Shown here: positions 9,233 to 17,361 of the stretch, in pieces
How the letters are laid out: each line of letters begins with the position of its first letter
How positions within the stretch are numbered: position 1 is the stretch's first letter
Source: CAWBQO01 sp963790965
GTDB lineage: Bacteria; Bacteroidota; Rhodothermia; Rhodothermales; DASSAV01
Reading direction: 5' to 3'
NCBI GenBank assembly: GCA_963790965.1
Contig: CAWBQO010000003.1
Location: 62,001 to 126,000, forward strand
Length of the DNA: 64,000 nt
Notes under the pieces: generated by a model
Told to the model about the DNA's origin: nothing
What the model saw: the letters and a program-made list of their open reading frames with translations, nothing else
Databases searched by the model: none
Translations under genes and position numbers: made by a program

Positions 9233-9715
9233 CTAAAGTTGGAACGGAATGTCCAGCCACGGGTCGTCGTTCGCCCGGATAGAGAAAGAAAGTTGATTGC
9301 GCTCCGACGTGCCGTTGTGAGGGCAGTAGGAGAGGTCATCGGCGCAGGCGGTCAGCATGAGCAGGCCCATGCCGCGTTCCGGAAGGGGTCCGAGCAAAGC
9401 GCCGCGTTCGAGGACGCGAAGATCAAGATCAAAACCCTCCGAATTGTCCTCGACCGTGCAGTATATACCTTCGTCGTTCAATCGGACTTCAACGATGACC
9501 TCGGGGTCTCTCTCTTTGAACGAGGCATGTTGAACGAGATTGGCGAGCCACTCGTGAACGGCGAGTTTGGTCCGGCTGAGCGTGTCCTCGTCAATGGCGG
9601 GATGCTCAACGGCCACCAGTTCCCACTGGTCGAAGAGTCGATGCACCCGGTCGATCAAAGAACCGAGATCGGAAAACCGGTAGGTACCGAGCGTCATGTG
9701 GGCGAGGGAATTCAC
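9233..9715 (-). CDS. RsbW-like anti-sigma regulatory factor, serine-protein kinase
   Basis: HATPase_c protein of 160 residues, resembling RsbW/SpoIIAB kinases that phosphorylate STAS antagonists and bind a partner regulator. The N-box is visible in KLAVHEWLANLVQHAS, followed by the strand VIVEVRLNDEGIYCTVEDNSEGFD and the glycine-rich lid PERGMGLLMLTACAD. It lies between the STAS gene and the phosphatase gene, the classic partner-switching order. No sigma factor is adjacent, so the downstream target is unknown. Confidence 0.88.
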   Translation of the reverse strand: MNSLAHMTLGTYRFSDLGSLIDRVHRLFDQWELVAVEHPAIDEDTLSRTKLAVHEWLANLVQHASFKERDPEVIVEVRLNDEGIYCTVEDNSEGFDLDLRVLERGALLGPLPERGMGLLMLTACADDLSYCPHNGTSERNQLSFSIRANDDPWLDIPFQL

Positions 9716-9752
9716 AGCGGCTGACCAGAATCTAACCTGAACTACTGCCGGC

Positions 9753-10091
9753 CTATGCCAGCGCCTCCAGAGCAGCCTCTACGGTGGGGAACTGCCTGAA
9801 AACTTTATACGTGCGGGTTAATTGCACAACTACCTGAACCGGACGCGAGACGGACGCAAAGACGACCTGCCCGTTGAGCGGCGAGACCTGCCGATAGAGC
9901 GAAAAGATGCTGCCAAGCCCGGTCGAATCAAGGATGCCGGTCTCGGAGAAATCCAGAACGAAGTTTCTGGCACCGGAGCGCACCTGGTCCTGGCACAGCG
10001 TCTTGAAGTCGGCGGCGTTTCGGAAATCCAGCGCTTTGTCGATCTTGACGACGAGCGTCTCCTGGGTGGAGGGTTCAATCTGGAAGTTCAT
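9753..10091 (-). CDS. STAS-domain anti-sigma factor antagonist
   Basis: A 112-residue single-domain STAS protein. The phosphorylatable serine lies in the signature FSETGILDSTGLGS (S56). Family members in dephosphorylated form capture the anti-sigma kinase and release its target. It is the first gene of the unit STAS - kinase - receiver/phosphatase, so all three partner-switching components are together. The upstream region 10092-10333 is shared with the divergent gene at 10334. Confidence 0.92.
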   Translation of the reverse strand: MNFQIEPSTQETLVVKIDKALDFRNAADFKTLCQDQVRSGARNFVLDFSETGILDSTGLGSIFSLYRQVSPLNGQVVFASVSRPVQVVVQLTRTYKVFRQFPTVEAALEALA

Positions 10092-10333
10092 GAGATGCTT
10101 AGAAACTGGAAACGATTGGGATCGGTCGATCCCTGTGGAGGGTATCGGCGCTTCTGGAATTACTTAAAGCAAATGCGGTGCCCGTCCGCTACCGTTAACG
10201 TACTTTCTTGCCGGCACCTTCAGGCGCGCGGACGTGCCGGACGTGCAACGAGACTATAATACGACTGCTACGGGTGCTTTCAAGTAAAAGAAGCGTTGAA
10301 GATTCGCGCATCCGAATCTTCGAATTTTGATTT

Positions 10334-11038
10334 ATGATACGAATTACAAACAACTTGGGCATCCCCGGTGCGCTTCTCGGCGTAGTAAGAGCCGAACCAG
10401 TTGGCGGCGATACTTATCCCAAAAGCTTTGAGCGGAAGCTGGTCGCCCTCTTGAGCGAGCGGCGCAAACCACTTGGCGCGGCGGATGAAGAACGCAGGAA
10501 GGCCGTGCGTGACCTGCTCCGAAACGGTTCATACCGGCCGACGGGGCGCGGCAAACCGGCCAGCGAATACCTTTTGCGAGCGGCTTCTGAAGAATCGCCG
10601 GGGGCGTTTCCGCGCATCGATGCGCCCGTCGATGCTTGCAATTACATCAGCCTCCAGCACCTCTTGCCGGTCTCCATCTGGGATTTGGACCTCGCCGCAG
10701 CCGACGCTTTTCTTTTCAGACTGGGGCGCATAGACGAGCAGTATGTTTTTAACGCCGGGGGGCAGGTGATCGGGCTGCATGATCTCATCACGGGATACAA
10801 GATCCTTGGCGGAGCGGAAGCAGAGGTGCCCGTCGTGACGCCTGTAAAGGACAGCCTTGCGACCAAGACAACGGACGCTACCCGCAGGGTGGCCGGGTGT
10901 ATTTACGCTTCCGAGGGCATCCTCTCCAGCGAAGCACTGGGGGAGATTACGGCCGCCTTCGCCGGTCTGCTGCGCACGAGCGAGGCAACGTCGGTGTCGT
11001 GGGCCGTGGCCGCCGCCGGCGAAACGGTGACGGTTTAG
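10334..11038 (+). CDS. B3/B4 tRNA-binding domain protein (PheRS beta-subunit-related)
   Basis: A 234-residue protein resembling free-standing B3/B4 domains, the editing-type fold of the phenylalanyl-tRNA synthetase beta subunit. Matching parts are SEYLLRAASEE, DACNYISLQHLLPVSIWDLDL, FRLGRIDEQYVFNAGG, GLHDLITGYK and DSLATKTTDATRR. In this family the domain is thought to hydrolyse mischarged tRNA or act on related substrates, but this member has no assigned substrate. It ends with TAG immediately before the lptC start and is the first gene of a likely operon with lptC-ostA-lptB. Confidence 0.75.
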   Translation: MIRITNNLGIPGALLGVVRAEPVGGDTYPKSFERKLVALLSERRKPLGAADEERRKAVRDLLRNGSYRPTGRGKPASEYLLRAASEESPGAFPRIDAPVDACNYISLQHLLPVSIWDLDLAAADAFLFRLGRIDEQYVFNAGGQVIGLHDLITGYKILGGAEAEVPVVTPVKDSLATKTTDATRRVAGCIYASEGILSSEALGEITAAFAGLLRTSEATSVSWAVAAAGETVTV

Positions 11039-11656
11039 ATGATGATCCTTCGCCTTGTGCTCCGCGCGTCACCCCCCCTTGCATGGCGTTGCACGCACCT
11101 GAAGGTGCTGCTTCTCCTGTGCGCCCTGCCGCTACTCGCCGGCTGCAGGAGGCCGCCCGAGTCCGAGGGACTTGCGGGGCCGAATGGAACGCCTGCCCGC
11201 GAAGTGTGGGGCGTATCCTTTGCGGTGCTGAACGACGGCATGCTGCGTGCGAAGATCAGCGCGCCGTTCATGGCGGACATAGAAACTCCGGACAGTACGT
11301 ATACCCTGCTCACGAGCGCGGCGGGGGATTCGGCGGCACCGGTGCTCGTGGTGGTCTACGATGAGGAGGGCCAAACGGCAGCTACCATCCGCGCCGACAC
11401 CCTCATCTTGCCGGCGGACGCTGATCGGTACGTTGCACGCGGCGATGTGCGCGTCGAAAGCGCAGCGGGCAAACGCCTCGAAGGCGATCACCTCGTCTGG
11501 GTTGAACGCGACCGTCAGGTGTCGACGCCGCATTTCGTTCGCATCATCACACCGACGGAGCGTATCCAGGGATACGAGCTGCAGGCGGACGAGAACCTGG
11601 ACACGTATACCATCGCCCGCGTCACCGGCATGGTTATCGTAGAGGAGGAAGAATGA
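11039..11656 (+). CDS. lptC: LptC-like LPS export protein (lipoprotein)
   Basis: Predicted periplasm-facing component of the LPS transport machine. The first 36 residues form a lipoprotein signal with lipobox LPLLAGC (Cys36). The remainder fits the LptC beta-jellyroll, with repeated strand pairs such as ATIRADTLILPADADRYVARG and GKRLEGDHLVWVERDRQV. The protein has 205 residues. It overlaps the ostA-like gene by four bases (ATGA at 11653), and lptB follows, which supports the LptC assignment over a generic lipoprotein. Confidence 0.85.
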   Translation: MMILRLVLRASPPLAWRCTHLKVLLLLCALPLLAGCRRPPESEGLAGPNGTPAREVWGVSFAVLNDGMLRAKISAPFMADIETPDSTYTLLTSAAGDSAAPVLVVVYDEEGQTAATIRADTLILPADADRYVARGDVRVESAAGKRLEGDHLVWVERDRQVSTPHFVRIITPTERIQGYELQADENLDTYTIARVTGMVIVEEEE

Positions 11657-13203
11657 AAAAGCTTTTTTTTCCTCTTGCCGCACTCTTCTTTGCGCTTCTC
11701 GTCGGCCCTCTTCAAGCCGCCGCGCAAAGCTCCGATTCAACCAGAACCTATGAGGTTGCACTCAGTGCGGCCCGTCTTGAACAGACGATGGTCGACGGAG
11801 AAACCGTCCGCCGGCTGACGGGCAACGTTCGTCTGCGCGAGGAGAAGACGACGCTTACTTCCGACGGGGCGACGCAGTATCCCGCTCGCAATACCATCCT
11901 GTTTGTGGGGAACGTGCTCATCGTCGACGAAGGGGATTCGCTCTGGGCTGACCGTGTGCTCTATCATCGCGGAACGCGGATCGGGGAAGCACACGGGAGC
12001 GTGCGCCTTTCGGACGGGGATGTGCGGCTCGACGCGCCCGACGGCATCTATTATTTACGCGAAAAACGCGCCGAACTGACCGGCGGGGTCCAGATGCAGG
12101 ACAGCATCTCAGTGCTCACGAGCCGGCGGGGGCGCTACTGGATGGACGACAAGCGCGCCGAGTTTTTCGATACCGTGCGGCTCGCGCGCGAAGACAGTCG
12201 CACCGAATCGGACTCGCTCGTTTACCGGAGGGAAAGCGAAATCGCACTCGCCTACGGGCGCGTAGTGGTCGAGCAGTTTGGAGACGGGCGGGAGAGCGCG
12301 GACAGTCTCGCGCGCACGCTCCTGTTTGGTGCCGAGGCGTACAACGATAACCGCGCCGGATACAGCCGCATGACCGGCGAGCCGCTGCTCGTGCGAATAG
12401 AGGTCGATTCTACGGGCGAGGGCACGGATACCCTGCTGGTCGCCGCGCGAATGCTCGAGTCTTTTCGCGCCGACTCGATCACCCGCGTGGTGGGCATCGA
12501 CGAGGTCCGGGTGCTACAAGGATCCCTCTCCGCCCTCGCCGATTCTCTCGTTTCGGAGCAGCGAGAGGCGTCCGACCAGGATTCGCTGGGGTCGTCCGAA
12601 AACATCAGGCTCTTCGGGACGCCGATGGTCTGGTATGAAAAGTCGCAGATCAGTGGGGACAGCGTGCGCGTTCGGGCGCGAGATCGCAGCGTCGATTCGC
12701 TCTTCGTTTATGGCAACGCGTTTGTCGCCCAAGAGGACACGACGGTGGAGCGCATTCAGCAACTCAAAGGCCGGGCGCTGGTCGCGACCGTGGAAAACGA
12801 CAGCCTCCGAACGCTTACCGTAGCACCAAACGCGGAGATGATTCGCTTCATGGCCGACGACGCGGGATCGCTGAAAGGCGCCGTAAAGGTCACCGGCGAT
12901 GAAGCGTTCTTTTTCTTCTCCGGTGGCGAACTGCGGCGGTCGCGGGTGTCCGGTAATCCGGAAGGCGAGCAGTATGATGCCGGCATCATCCCCGATCCTT
13001 TTACCCTCGAAGGTTACCAGTGGGTGCCGGAGCGGAGACCGGAGAGGGATGATCTGCTCGCCCGATCAGGAAGTTGGGGGAAAGACGTTCCCTCGCTCGA
13101 TGAAGAAACGCCGGTTCCGGACGTTCTGCCCGATATCGTGCAAAGCCCCGCGCCTCCAGCGACGACGGTCCCGGTCTTGGGCGGGGAAGAAACGCGGCCG
13201 TAG
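11653..13203 (+). CDS. OstA-like LPS transport protein (LptA/LptD N-domain type)
   Basis: A 516-residue secreted protein with signal peptide MKKLFFPLAALFFALLVGP...AAAQ. The body consists of repeating LptA/OstA jellyroll strands (RLTGNVRLREEKTTLTSDGA, LFVGNVLIVDEGDSLWADRV, ELTGGVQMQDSISVLTS). This is the large OstA-like protein found in Bacteroidota in place of a short LptA, and probably forms the periplasmic bridge carrying LPS. There is no beta-barrel C-terminus, so it is not LptD. It is translationally coupled to lptC and is followed by lptB. Confidence 0.85.
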   Translation: MKKLFFPLAALFFALLVGPLQAAAQSSDSTRTYEVALSAARLEQTMVDGETVRRLTGNVRLREEKTTLTSDGATQYPARNTILFVGNVLIVDEGDSLWADRVLYHRGTRIGEAHGSVRLSDGDVRLDAPDGIYYLREKRAELTGGVQMQDSISVLTSRRGRYWMDDKRAEFFDTVRLAREDSRTESDSLVYRRESEIALAYGRVVVEQFGDGRESADSLARTLLFGAEAYNDNRAGYSRMTGEPLLVRIEVDSTGEGTDTLLVAARMLESFRADSITRVVGIDEVRVLQGSLSALADSLVSEQREASDQDSLGSSENIRLFGTPMVWYEKSQISGDSVRVRARDRSVDSLFVYGNAFVAQEDTTVERIQQLKGRALVATVENDSLRTLTVAPNAEMIRFMADDAGSLKGAVKVTGDEAFFFFSGGELRRSRVSGNPEGEQYDAGIIPDPFTLEGYQWVPERRPERDDLLARSGSWGKDVPSLDEETPVPDVLPDIVQSPAPPATTVPVLGGEETRP

Positions 13204-13264
13204 CGCGTTGCATGGATGTACCCGCCCCGACACCCCACACAAGCACGGAACTGCCGTCCACGAC

Positions 13265-14026
13265 ATGACAAACAGCACTGTTATAGACGCGCCCATGACG
13301 CTCAGCGCTTCGGGGCTGGTCAAGCGGTACAAGAAGCGTCCCGTCGTGCAGGACGTAGGGTTGCACGTGTCCGCCGGGGAGATCGTGGGGCTGCTCGGGC
13401 CAAACGGAGCCGGCAAGACCACGACTTTCTACATGATTGTCGGGATGGTGCGTCCGGATGCAGGCAGTATTCGGCTCGGAGACAGTGACATTACGCGGCT
13501 GCCGATGTACCGCCGCGCGCGGCGCGGGCTTGGTTACCTCGCGCAAGAGGAGTCCGTTTTTCGACATCTAACTGTGGAGAAAAACCTCCACGCCGTGCTG
13601 CAATTTCAGGCGATAAGCCGGGAAGAGCGCCACAGCCGCGTCGAGAACCTCATTGAGGAGTTCGGTCTGGAAAGGGTCAGAAGATCTAAGGGGTATATGC
13701 TCTCGGGCGGCGAGCGCCGGCGTACCGAGATCGCACGCGCCCTTGCCACGCGGCCCAACTTCTTTTTGCTTGACGAACCCTTTGCGGGCGTCGACCCGAT
13801 CGCCGTGGAGGACATTCAGGGCATCGTTGCAGGGCTGAAAGAAAGAGGCATCGGCGTGCTCATCACGGACCACAATGTTCACGAGACACTCGCCATTACA
13901 GACCGGGCATACCTGATGTACGAGGGGCGCATCTTTGCGCACGGCACGGCCGAAGCGCTCGCCTCCGACCCGGAAGTACGCCGACGCTACCTCGGCGAGA
14001 AATTCACGCTTGAACGCTACGGTTAG
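13265..14026 (+). CDS. lptB: LptB, LPS export ABC transporter ATPase
   Basis: Cytoplasmic ATPase that drives LPS extraction from the inner membrane. From the ATG at 13265 it has 253 residues with Walker A GPNGAGKTTT (45-54), Q-loop in YLAQEESVFR, signature LSGGERRRTEIARAL, Walker B FLLDEP (D170/E171) and switch His in TDHNVHET. The motif LSGGERRR is typical of LptB. The frame is open much further upstream through ostA, but that part is not ABC-like. It lies 61 nt after the ostA-like gene; the LptF/G permease genes are not in this window. Confidence 0.96.
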   Translation: MTNSTVIDAPMTLSASGLVKRYKKRPVVQDVGLHVSAGEIVGLLGPNGAGKTTTFYMIVGMVRPDAGSIRLGDSDITRLPMYRRARRGLGYLAQEESVFRHLTVEKNLHAVLQFQAISREERHSRVENLIEEFGLERVRRSKGYMLSGGERRRTEIARALATRPNFFLLDEPFAGVDPIAVEDIQGIVAGLKERGIGVLITDHNVHETLAITDRAYLMYEGRIFAHGTAEALASDPEVRRRYLGEKFTLERYG

Positions 14027-14145
14027 CCCCTGATGCAACGTTGCTGAAAGGTGCTTCGCTCGCAAGATGTGATCTCTTAAATTGGCAGCAAGTCAGGAGA
14101 CTTCCCGTTGAGAGAAGCTATTTTGAGCAACTTTGAGGATTGAAC

Positions 14146-14787
14146 ATGCCATACGAATTCTACCTGGGCGTCGATGCCCCCGGCGCCTCCACGCCTGTCA
14201 CGCTGGCGCTCATTGAGAAGGAGCAGTACCATGGCGAGCAGGAGGTCGACTACCACGTTCGTCTGCTCGAGCAGCGACCCGACGGGGATGCAGGTGCCGT
14301 CGCGACGCGCGTTCGCAATCTCATCGCCGCTGAACCCTACGTTGGCCGGACGCGCATCATCGTCAATGCCGGTAGTAAGGAGGGCCGCGCGGTGGTGGAA
14401 GCGTTGACAAGCGCCGGCCTTTCCGCCGTCGCGGCGACCCTCGTGCCGGGGAAAGCAGGTGGACAAACTGCCGCGCGCGGCCGAAAGGGGGTCAGTCCGA
14501 GCGCTACGGTCAGCCTTTCTGAATCGGAGGTGGCCGGCTCGGCGCAGGGCGTGTACGTGAGCGGCTCGCTCAAGATGGGGCAGGACACGGAAGAAGTGTC
14601 GCTGCTGGCTCAGGAACTGCAATCGATCGCGTCGGACGACGCAGAAGTTCTTCAGCCGTCTGGTTCGGCGGGGACGATGAGCGCCTTGCTGCGCAGCACT
14701 GCGCTTGCGTGCTGGCTCGGCGGCCACGGCACCTTCCACCCGGACGACGATCTGGAAGCGGACGCGCTCGACCAGCGACCCCTGTAG
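14146..14787 (+). CDS. Uncharacterised protein with RNase H-like N-terminus
   Basis: A 213-residue protein I cannot assign to a named family. It opens with YLGVDAPGASTPVTLALIEKE, a strand-turn-strand with an early Asp like that of RNase H-fold or actin-like proteins. A second segment (RTRIIVNAGSKEGRAVVEAL) resembles the next core strand. The middle is low in conserved hydrophobics, and the C-terminus (LACWLGGHGTFHPDDDLEADAL) is acidic. No signal peptide or membrane segment is present. It stands alone between lptB and ppa. A role in nucleic-acid handling is only a guess. Confidence 0.6.
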   Translation: MPYEFYLGVDAPGASTPVTLALIEKEQYHGEQEVDYHVRLLEQRPDGDAGAVATRVRNLIAAEPYVGRTRIIVNAGSKEGRAVVEALTSAGLSAVAATLVPGKAGGQTAARGRKGVSPSATVSLSESEVAGSAQGVYVSGSLKMGQDTEEVSLLAQELQSIASDDAEVLQPSGSAGTMSALLRSTALACWLGGHGTFHPDDDLEADALDQRPL

Positions 14788-14824
14788 ACTGCAGCCCCTC
14801 GTTCCAATTTATTGTTGAAATTGT

Positions 14825-15403
14825 ATGAATCACGCCTGGCACGATGTAGAAGTCGGCGCTGAAGCGCCCGAAATCTTTCAGGCGGTCGTTGAGATCCCCG
14901 TCAGCACGAAGGTCAAATACGAACTCGACAAGAAGACAGGGCTGCTCCGCGTCGACCGGGTGCTATATTCGTCCGTCATCTACCCGGCAAATTACGGATT
15001 CATTCCGCAGACCCTTGGCGACGACGACGATCCGCTCGACGTGCTCGTGCTGATGCAGGAGGCGGTCGTGCCGCTGAGCATCCTGCGCGCCCGCGCCATC
15101 GGCGTGATGATGATGAGCGACCAGGGTCAGAACGACGAGAAGATCATCGCCGTGCATCTCGACGATCCGGCATTTCTCGGCTACCGCCACATCGACGAAC
15201 TGCCCGAGCACCGGCTCCGTGAACTTAGACGCTTCTTCGAGGATTACAAGAAGCTGGAAGACAAGGAAGTGCTCGTCCGGGACTTCCATGGCCCGGTTCG
15301 CGCCAAGGAGATCATTGTAGAGTGCATGGAGCGTTACCGGGCTGAACTTCACTCGTTGCCAGGACTCGACTGGCGTAAGATGGCCTCTTCCACGCATCAC
15401 TGA
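14825..15403 (+). CDS. ppa: Inorganic pyrophosphatase (family I)
   Basis: Soluble enzyme that hydrolyses pyrophosphate to two phosphates. The family I signature is clear: YPANYGFIPQTLGDDDDPLDVLVL, with the metal-binding DDDDPLD at 66-72. Further active-site residues lie in LDDPAF and FFEDYKKLE. Length is 192 residues, close to bacterial PPases. Own transcription unit is likely, since the spacing to neighbours is about 40 nt on each side. Confidence 0.96.
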   Translation: MNHAWHDVEVGAEAPEIFQAVVEIPVSTKVKYELDKKTGLLRVDRVLYSSVIYPANYGFIPQTLGDDDDPLDVLVLMQEAVVPLSILRARAIGVMMMSDQGQNDEKIIAVHLDDPAFLGYRHIDELPEHRLRELRRFFEDYKKLEDKEVLVRDFHGPVRAKEIIVECMERYRAELHSLPGLDWRKMASSTHH

Positions 15404-15445
15404 GCCTGTTTCGGCAGGGGAGCCTTAATTCAGACCACCTGATCT

Positions 15446-16561
15446 ATGCCTTCGCCCCTGAGCCAAGTCGAATCGTTTTTCGACCGGGCGAAGCTTGCCT
15501 ATAAGTGGAAGTTCAACCGGTGGCAATGCCTGAGAATGGTGGTCTACCCGGGCTACGGGACGGCACAGAAGGTTGAGTTGCGCGTGCGGGTGCTCGACGA
15601 TCCGACTCCCCCGCGGGGTGCCCCGAAGTCGTTTCTGCAAAACATCCGCTCCACGATTCAGCGCGTCGAGACCGACGAGGTGCCCGTCGCGACGGTGCGC
15701 GCCACTTTTTACGGCAGCGCCCGCGAGCTTAAGACAGACGGCGGCGGCTTCGCTACGTTCACGATTGATGCTTTTGGGGGCTTGCCAGAGGACAAGGTAT
15801 GGCATCCGGTTGAACTCGAACTCGTTGCTCCAACGCACAGGGAGCAGGGCAAGGTGATCGCAACTGGCCGGGTGCTTATACCTCATCCAAACGCTGCGTT
15901 CATTCTGGTAAGCGACCTTGACGACACCGTCATCCGGTCGGGAGCAACCAGCCGGCTGCGTATGACCCGGAAGGTGCTCCTCCACAGCGCCTCCTCGCGT
16001 ACGCCCATGCCGGGCGTAGAGGCCTTTTACCAATCTCTGTGTCGCGCGGATGCGGGAGGAGGGCCGAATCCGGTGTTCTACCTTTCAAGTAGCCCATGGA
16101 ATCTGTTCGACCTGTTCCGGGATTTTCTAAAAACGCACGCTATACCCGCGGGGCCTATTCTGCTCAAGGACCTCGGCTTCTCCGGCCACTCCCTCTTCGG
16201 AGGCGATCATGAGGAGCACAAGTTGGCTTATCTTCGCAGGCTTAGTTCACTCTACAAGCACTTACCCTTTGTACTCATCGGCGACAGCGGGCAAAAAGAC
16301 CCGGAAATATACCGCCAGTTTGCCAAGGAGGCACCTGAACGTGTCCGCGTCATCTATATTCGGGATATTAGTGCCGAGGGGCGTTCTGAGGAGCTGGAAG
16401 AGATTGCGAAGGCGCTTGCCGCCGTGGGCGTCCCGCTCGTGTGCGTAGAAGACAGCTATGAGGCGGCCCGCCATGCTTGTTCCATGGGGCTGCTCCGGGA
16501 GAACGCTTTGCCCGAGATCGAGGCCGCCGTGCGGGAGGAACGGGAAAAGCAGCAGGATTGA
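15446..16561 (+). CDS. App1-family phosphatase (DUF2183)
   Basis: A 371-residue protein of the App1/DUF2183 family, related to yeast phosphatidate phosphatase APP1. The C-terminal HAD-like catalytic domain starts with FILVSDLDDTVIRSG, where D157-x-D159-D160-T161 is the DxDxT nucleophile motif. It continues with the family-typical YLSSSPWNLFDLFRDF and the late motif FVLIGDSGQKDPEIY. The N-terminal 150 residues form a beta-rich domain. The substrate in bacteria is uncertain. The SDR gene follows after 21 nt. Confidence 0.88.
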   Translation: MPSPLSQVESFFDRAKLAYKWKFNRWQCLRMVVYPGYGTAQKVELRVRVLDDPTPPRGAPKSFLQNIRSTIQRVETDEVPVATVRATFYGSARELKTDGGGFATFTIDAFGGLPEDKVWHPVELELVAPTHREQGKVIATGRVLIPHPNAAFILVSDLDDTVIRSGATSRLRMTRKVLLHSASSRTPMPGVEAFYQSLCRADAGGGPNPVFYLSSSPWNLFDLFRDFLKTHAIPAGPILLKDLGFSGHSLFGGDHEEHKLAYLRRLSSLYKHLPFVLIGDSGQKDPEIYRQFAKEAPERVRVIYIRDISAEGRSEELEEIAKALAAVGVPLVCVEDSYEAARHACSMGLLRENALPEIEAAVREEREKQQD

Positions 16562-16582
16562 TCAAGGTTAGTGACAGGAGTT

Positions 16583-17350
16583 ATGAAAGGAAAGTTGGTT
16601 TTTGTGACCGGCGCATCGTCGGGTATCGGGGAAGCGTGCGCGCGGGCCTTTGCCGCGGCCGGCGCGCGGCTTTTACTCTGCGCGCGCCGCGCGGAAAGGT
16701 TGGAGCGTCTGGAGGATGAACTGCGGCGGGATTTTGGGACGGACGCGCACCGGTTCGCTCTGGACGTGCGCGACGCAGAGGCCGTCGACTGGGCTATCGG
16801 CCGTCTGCCGGAGGCGTGGCGCGCCGTCGACGTGCTGGTGAACAATGCCGGGCTGGCGCGCGGGCTTGCACCCCTCCAGGAGGGCGACCGGCAGGACTGG
16901 GACGAGATGATCGACACAAACATCAAGGGCTTGCTCTATGTCAGCCGGGCGGTCATACCGCAAATGGTTGCGCGGGGCACAGGTCATGTGATTCAGATCG
17001 GCTCGACGGCCGGGCACTGGGCCTATGCCGGCGGGGCGGTTTACGCCGGGACGAAGTTCGCCGTCAACGCGATCTCGCAGGCGCTCAAAATGGATCTGCA
17101 CGGCACGGGTGTGCGCGTCTCCAGCATCGATCCGGGGGCCACGGAGACCGAGTTCAGCGCCGTGCGCTTTCACGGCGATCAGCAGCGCGCAGATCAGGTC
17201 TACGCCGGAATGACGCCGCTCTCACCTGCCGATGTGGCGGAGGCTGTGCTTTGGGCAGCATCGAGGCCGCCGCACGTGAACATTGCGGAGATTATCCTAA
17301 CGCCGACTGATCAGTCCTCGCCCACCTTGATGCACCGCCGGACTTCCTAA
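16583..17350 (+). CDS. SDR-family NAD(P)-dependent oxidoreductase
   Basis: Short-chain dehydrogenase of 255 residues. It has the dinucleotide-binding TGASSGIG (9-16), the structural NNAG, the catalytic Ser in QIGSTAGHW and the YxxxK in YAGTKFAV. The sequence IDPGATETEFSAVRFHGD is typical of YdfG-like 3-hydroxy-acid/serine dehydrogenases. I chose the ATG at 16583 since AGGAG stands four bases upstream; a GTG at 16571 would overlap that site. The exact substrate is unknown. Confidence 0.9.
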   Translation: MKGKLVFVTGASSGIGEACARAFAAAGARLLLCARRAERLERLEDELRRDFGTDAHRFALDVRDAEAVDWAIGRLPEAWRAVDVLVNNAGLARGLAPLQEGDRQDWDEMIDTNIKGLLYVSRAVIPQMVARGTGHVIQIGSTAGHWAYAGGAVYAGTKFAVNAISQALKMDLHGTGVRVSSIDPGATETEFSAVRFHGDQQRADQVYAGMTPLSPADVAEAVLWAASRPPHVNIAEIILTPTDQSSPTLMHRRTS

Positions 17351-17361
17351 ACCGTACCGCC

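Noticed and set aside
10240..10260. TATAAT sequence as a sigma-70 promoter before the B3/B4 gene
   Set aside because: No matching -35 box was found at the proper distance, and this phylum usually uses TAnnTTTG-type promoters.
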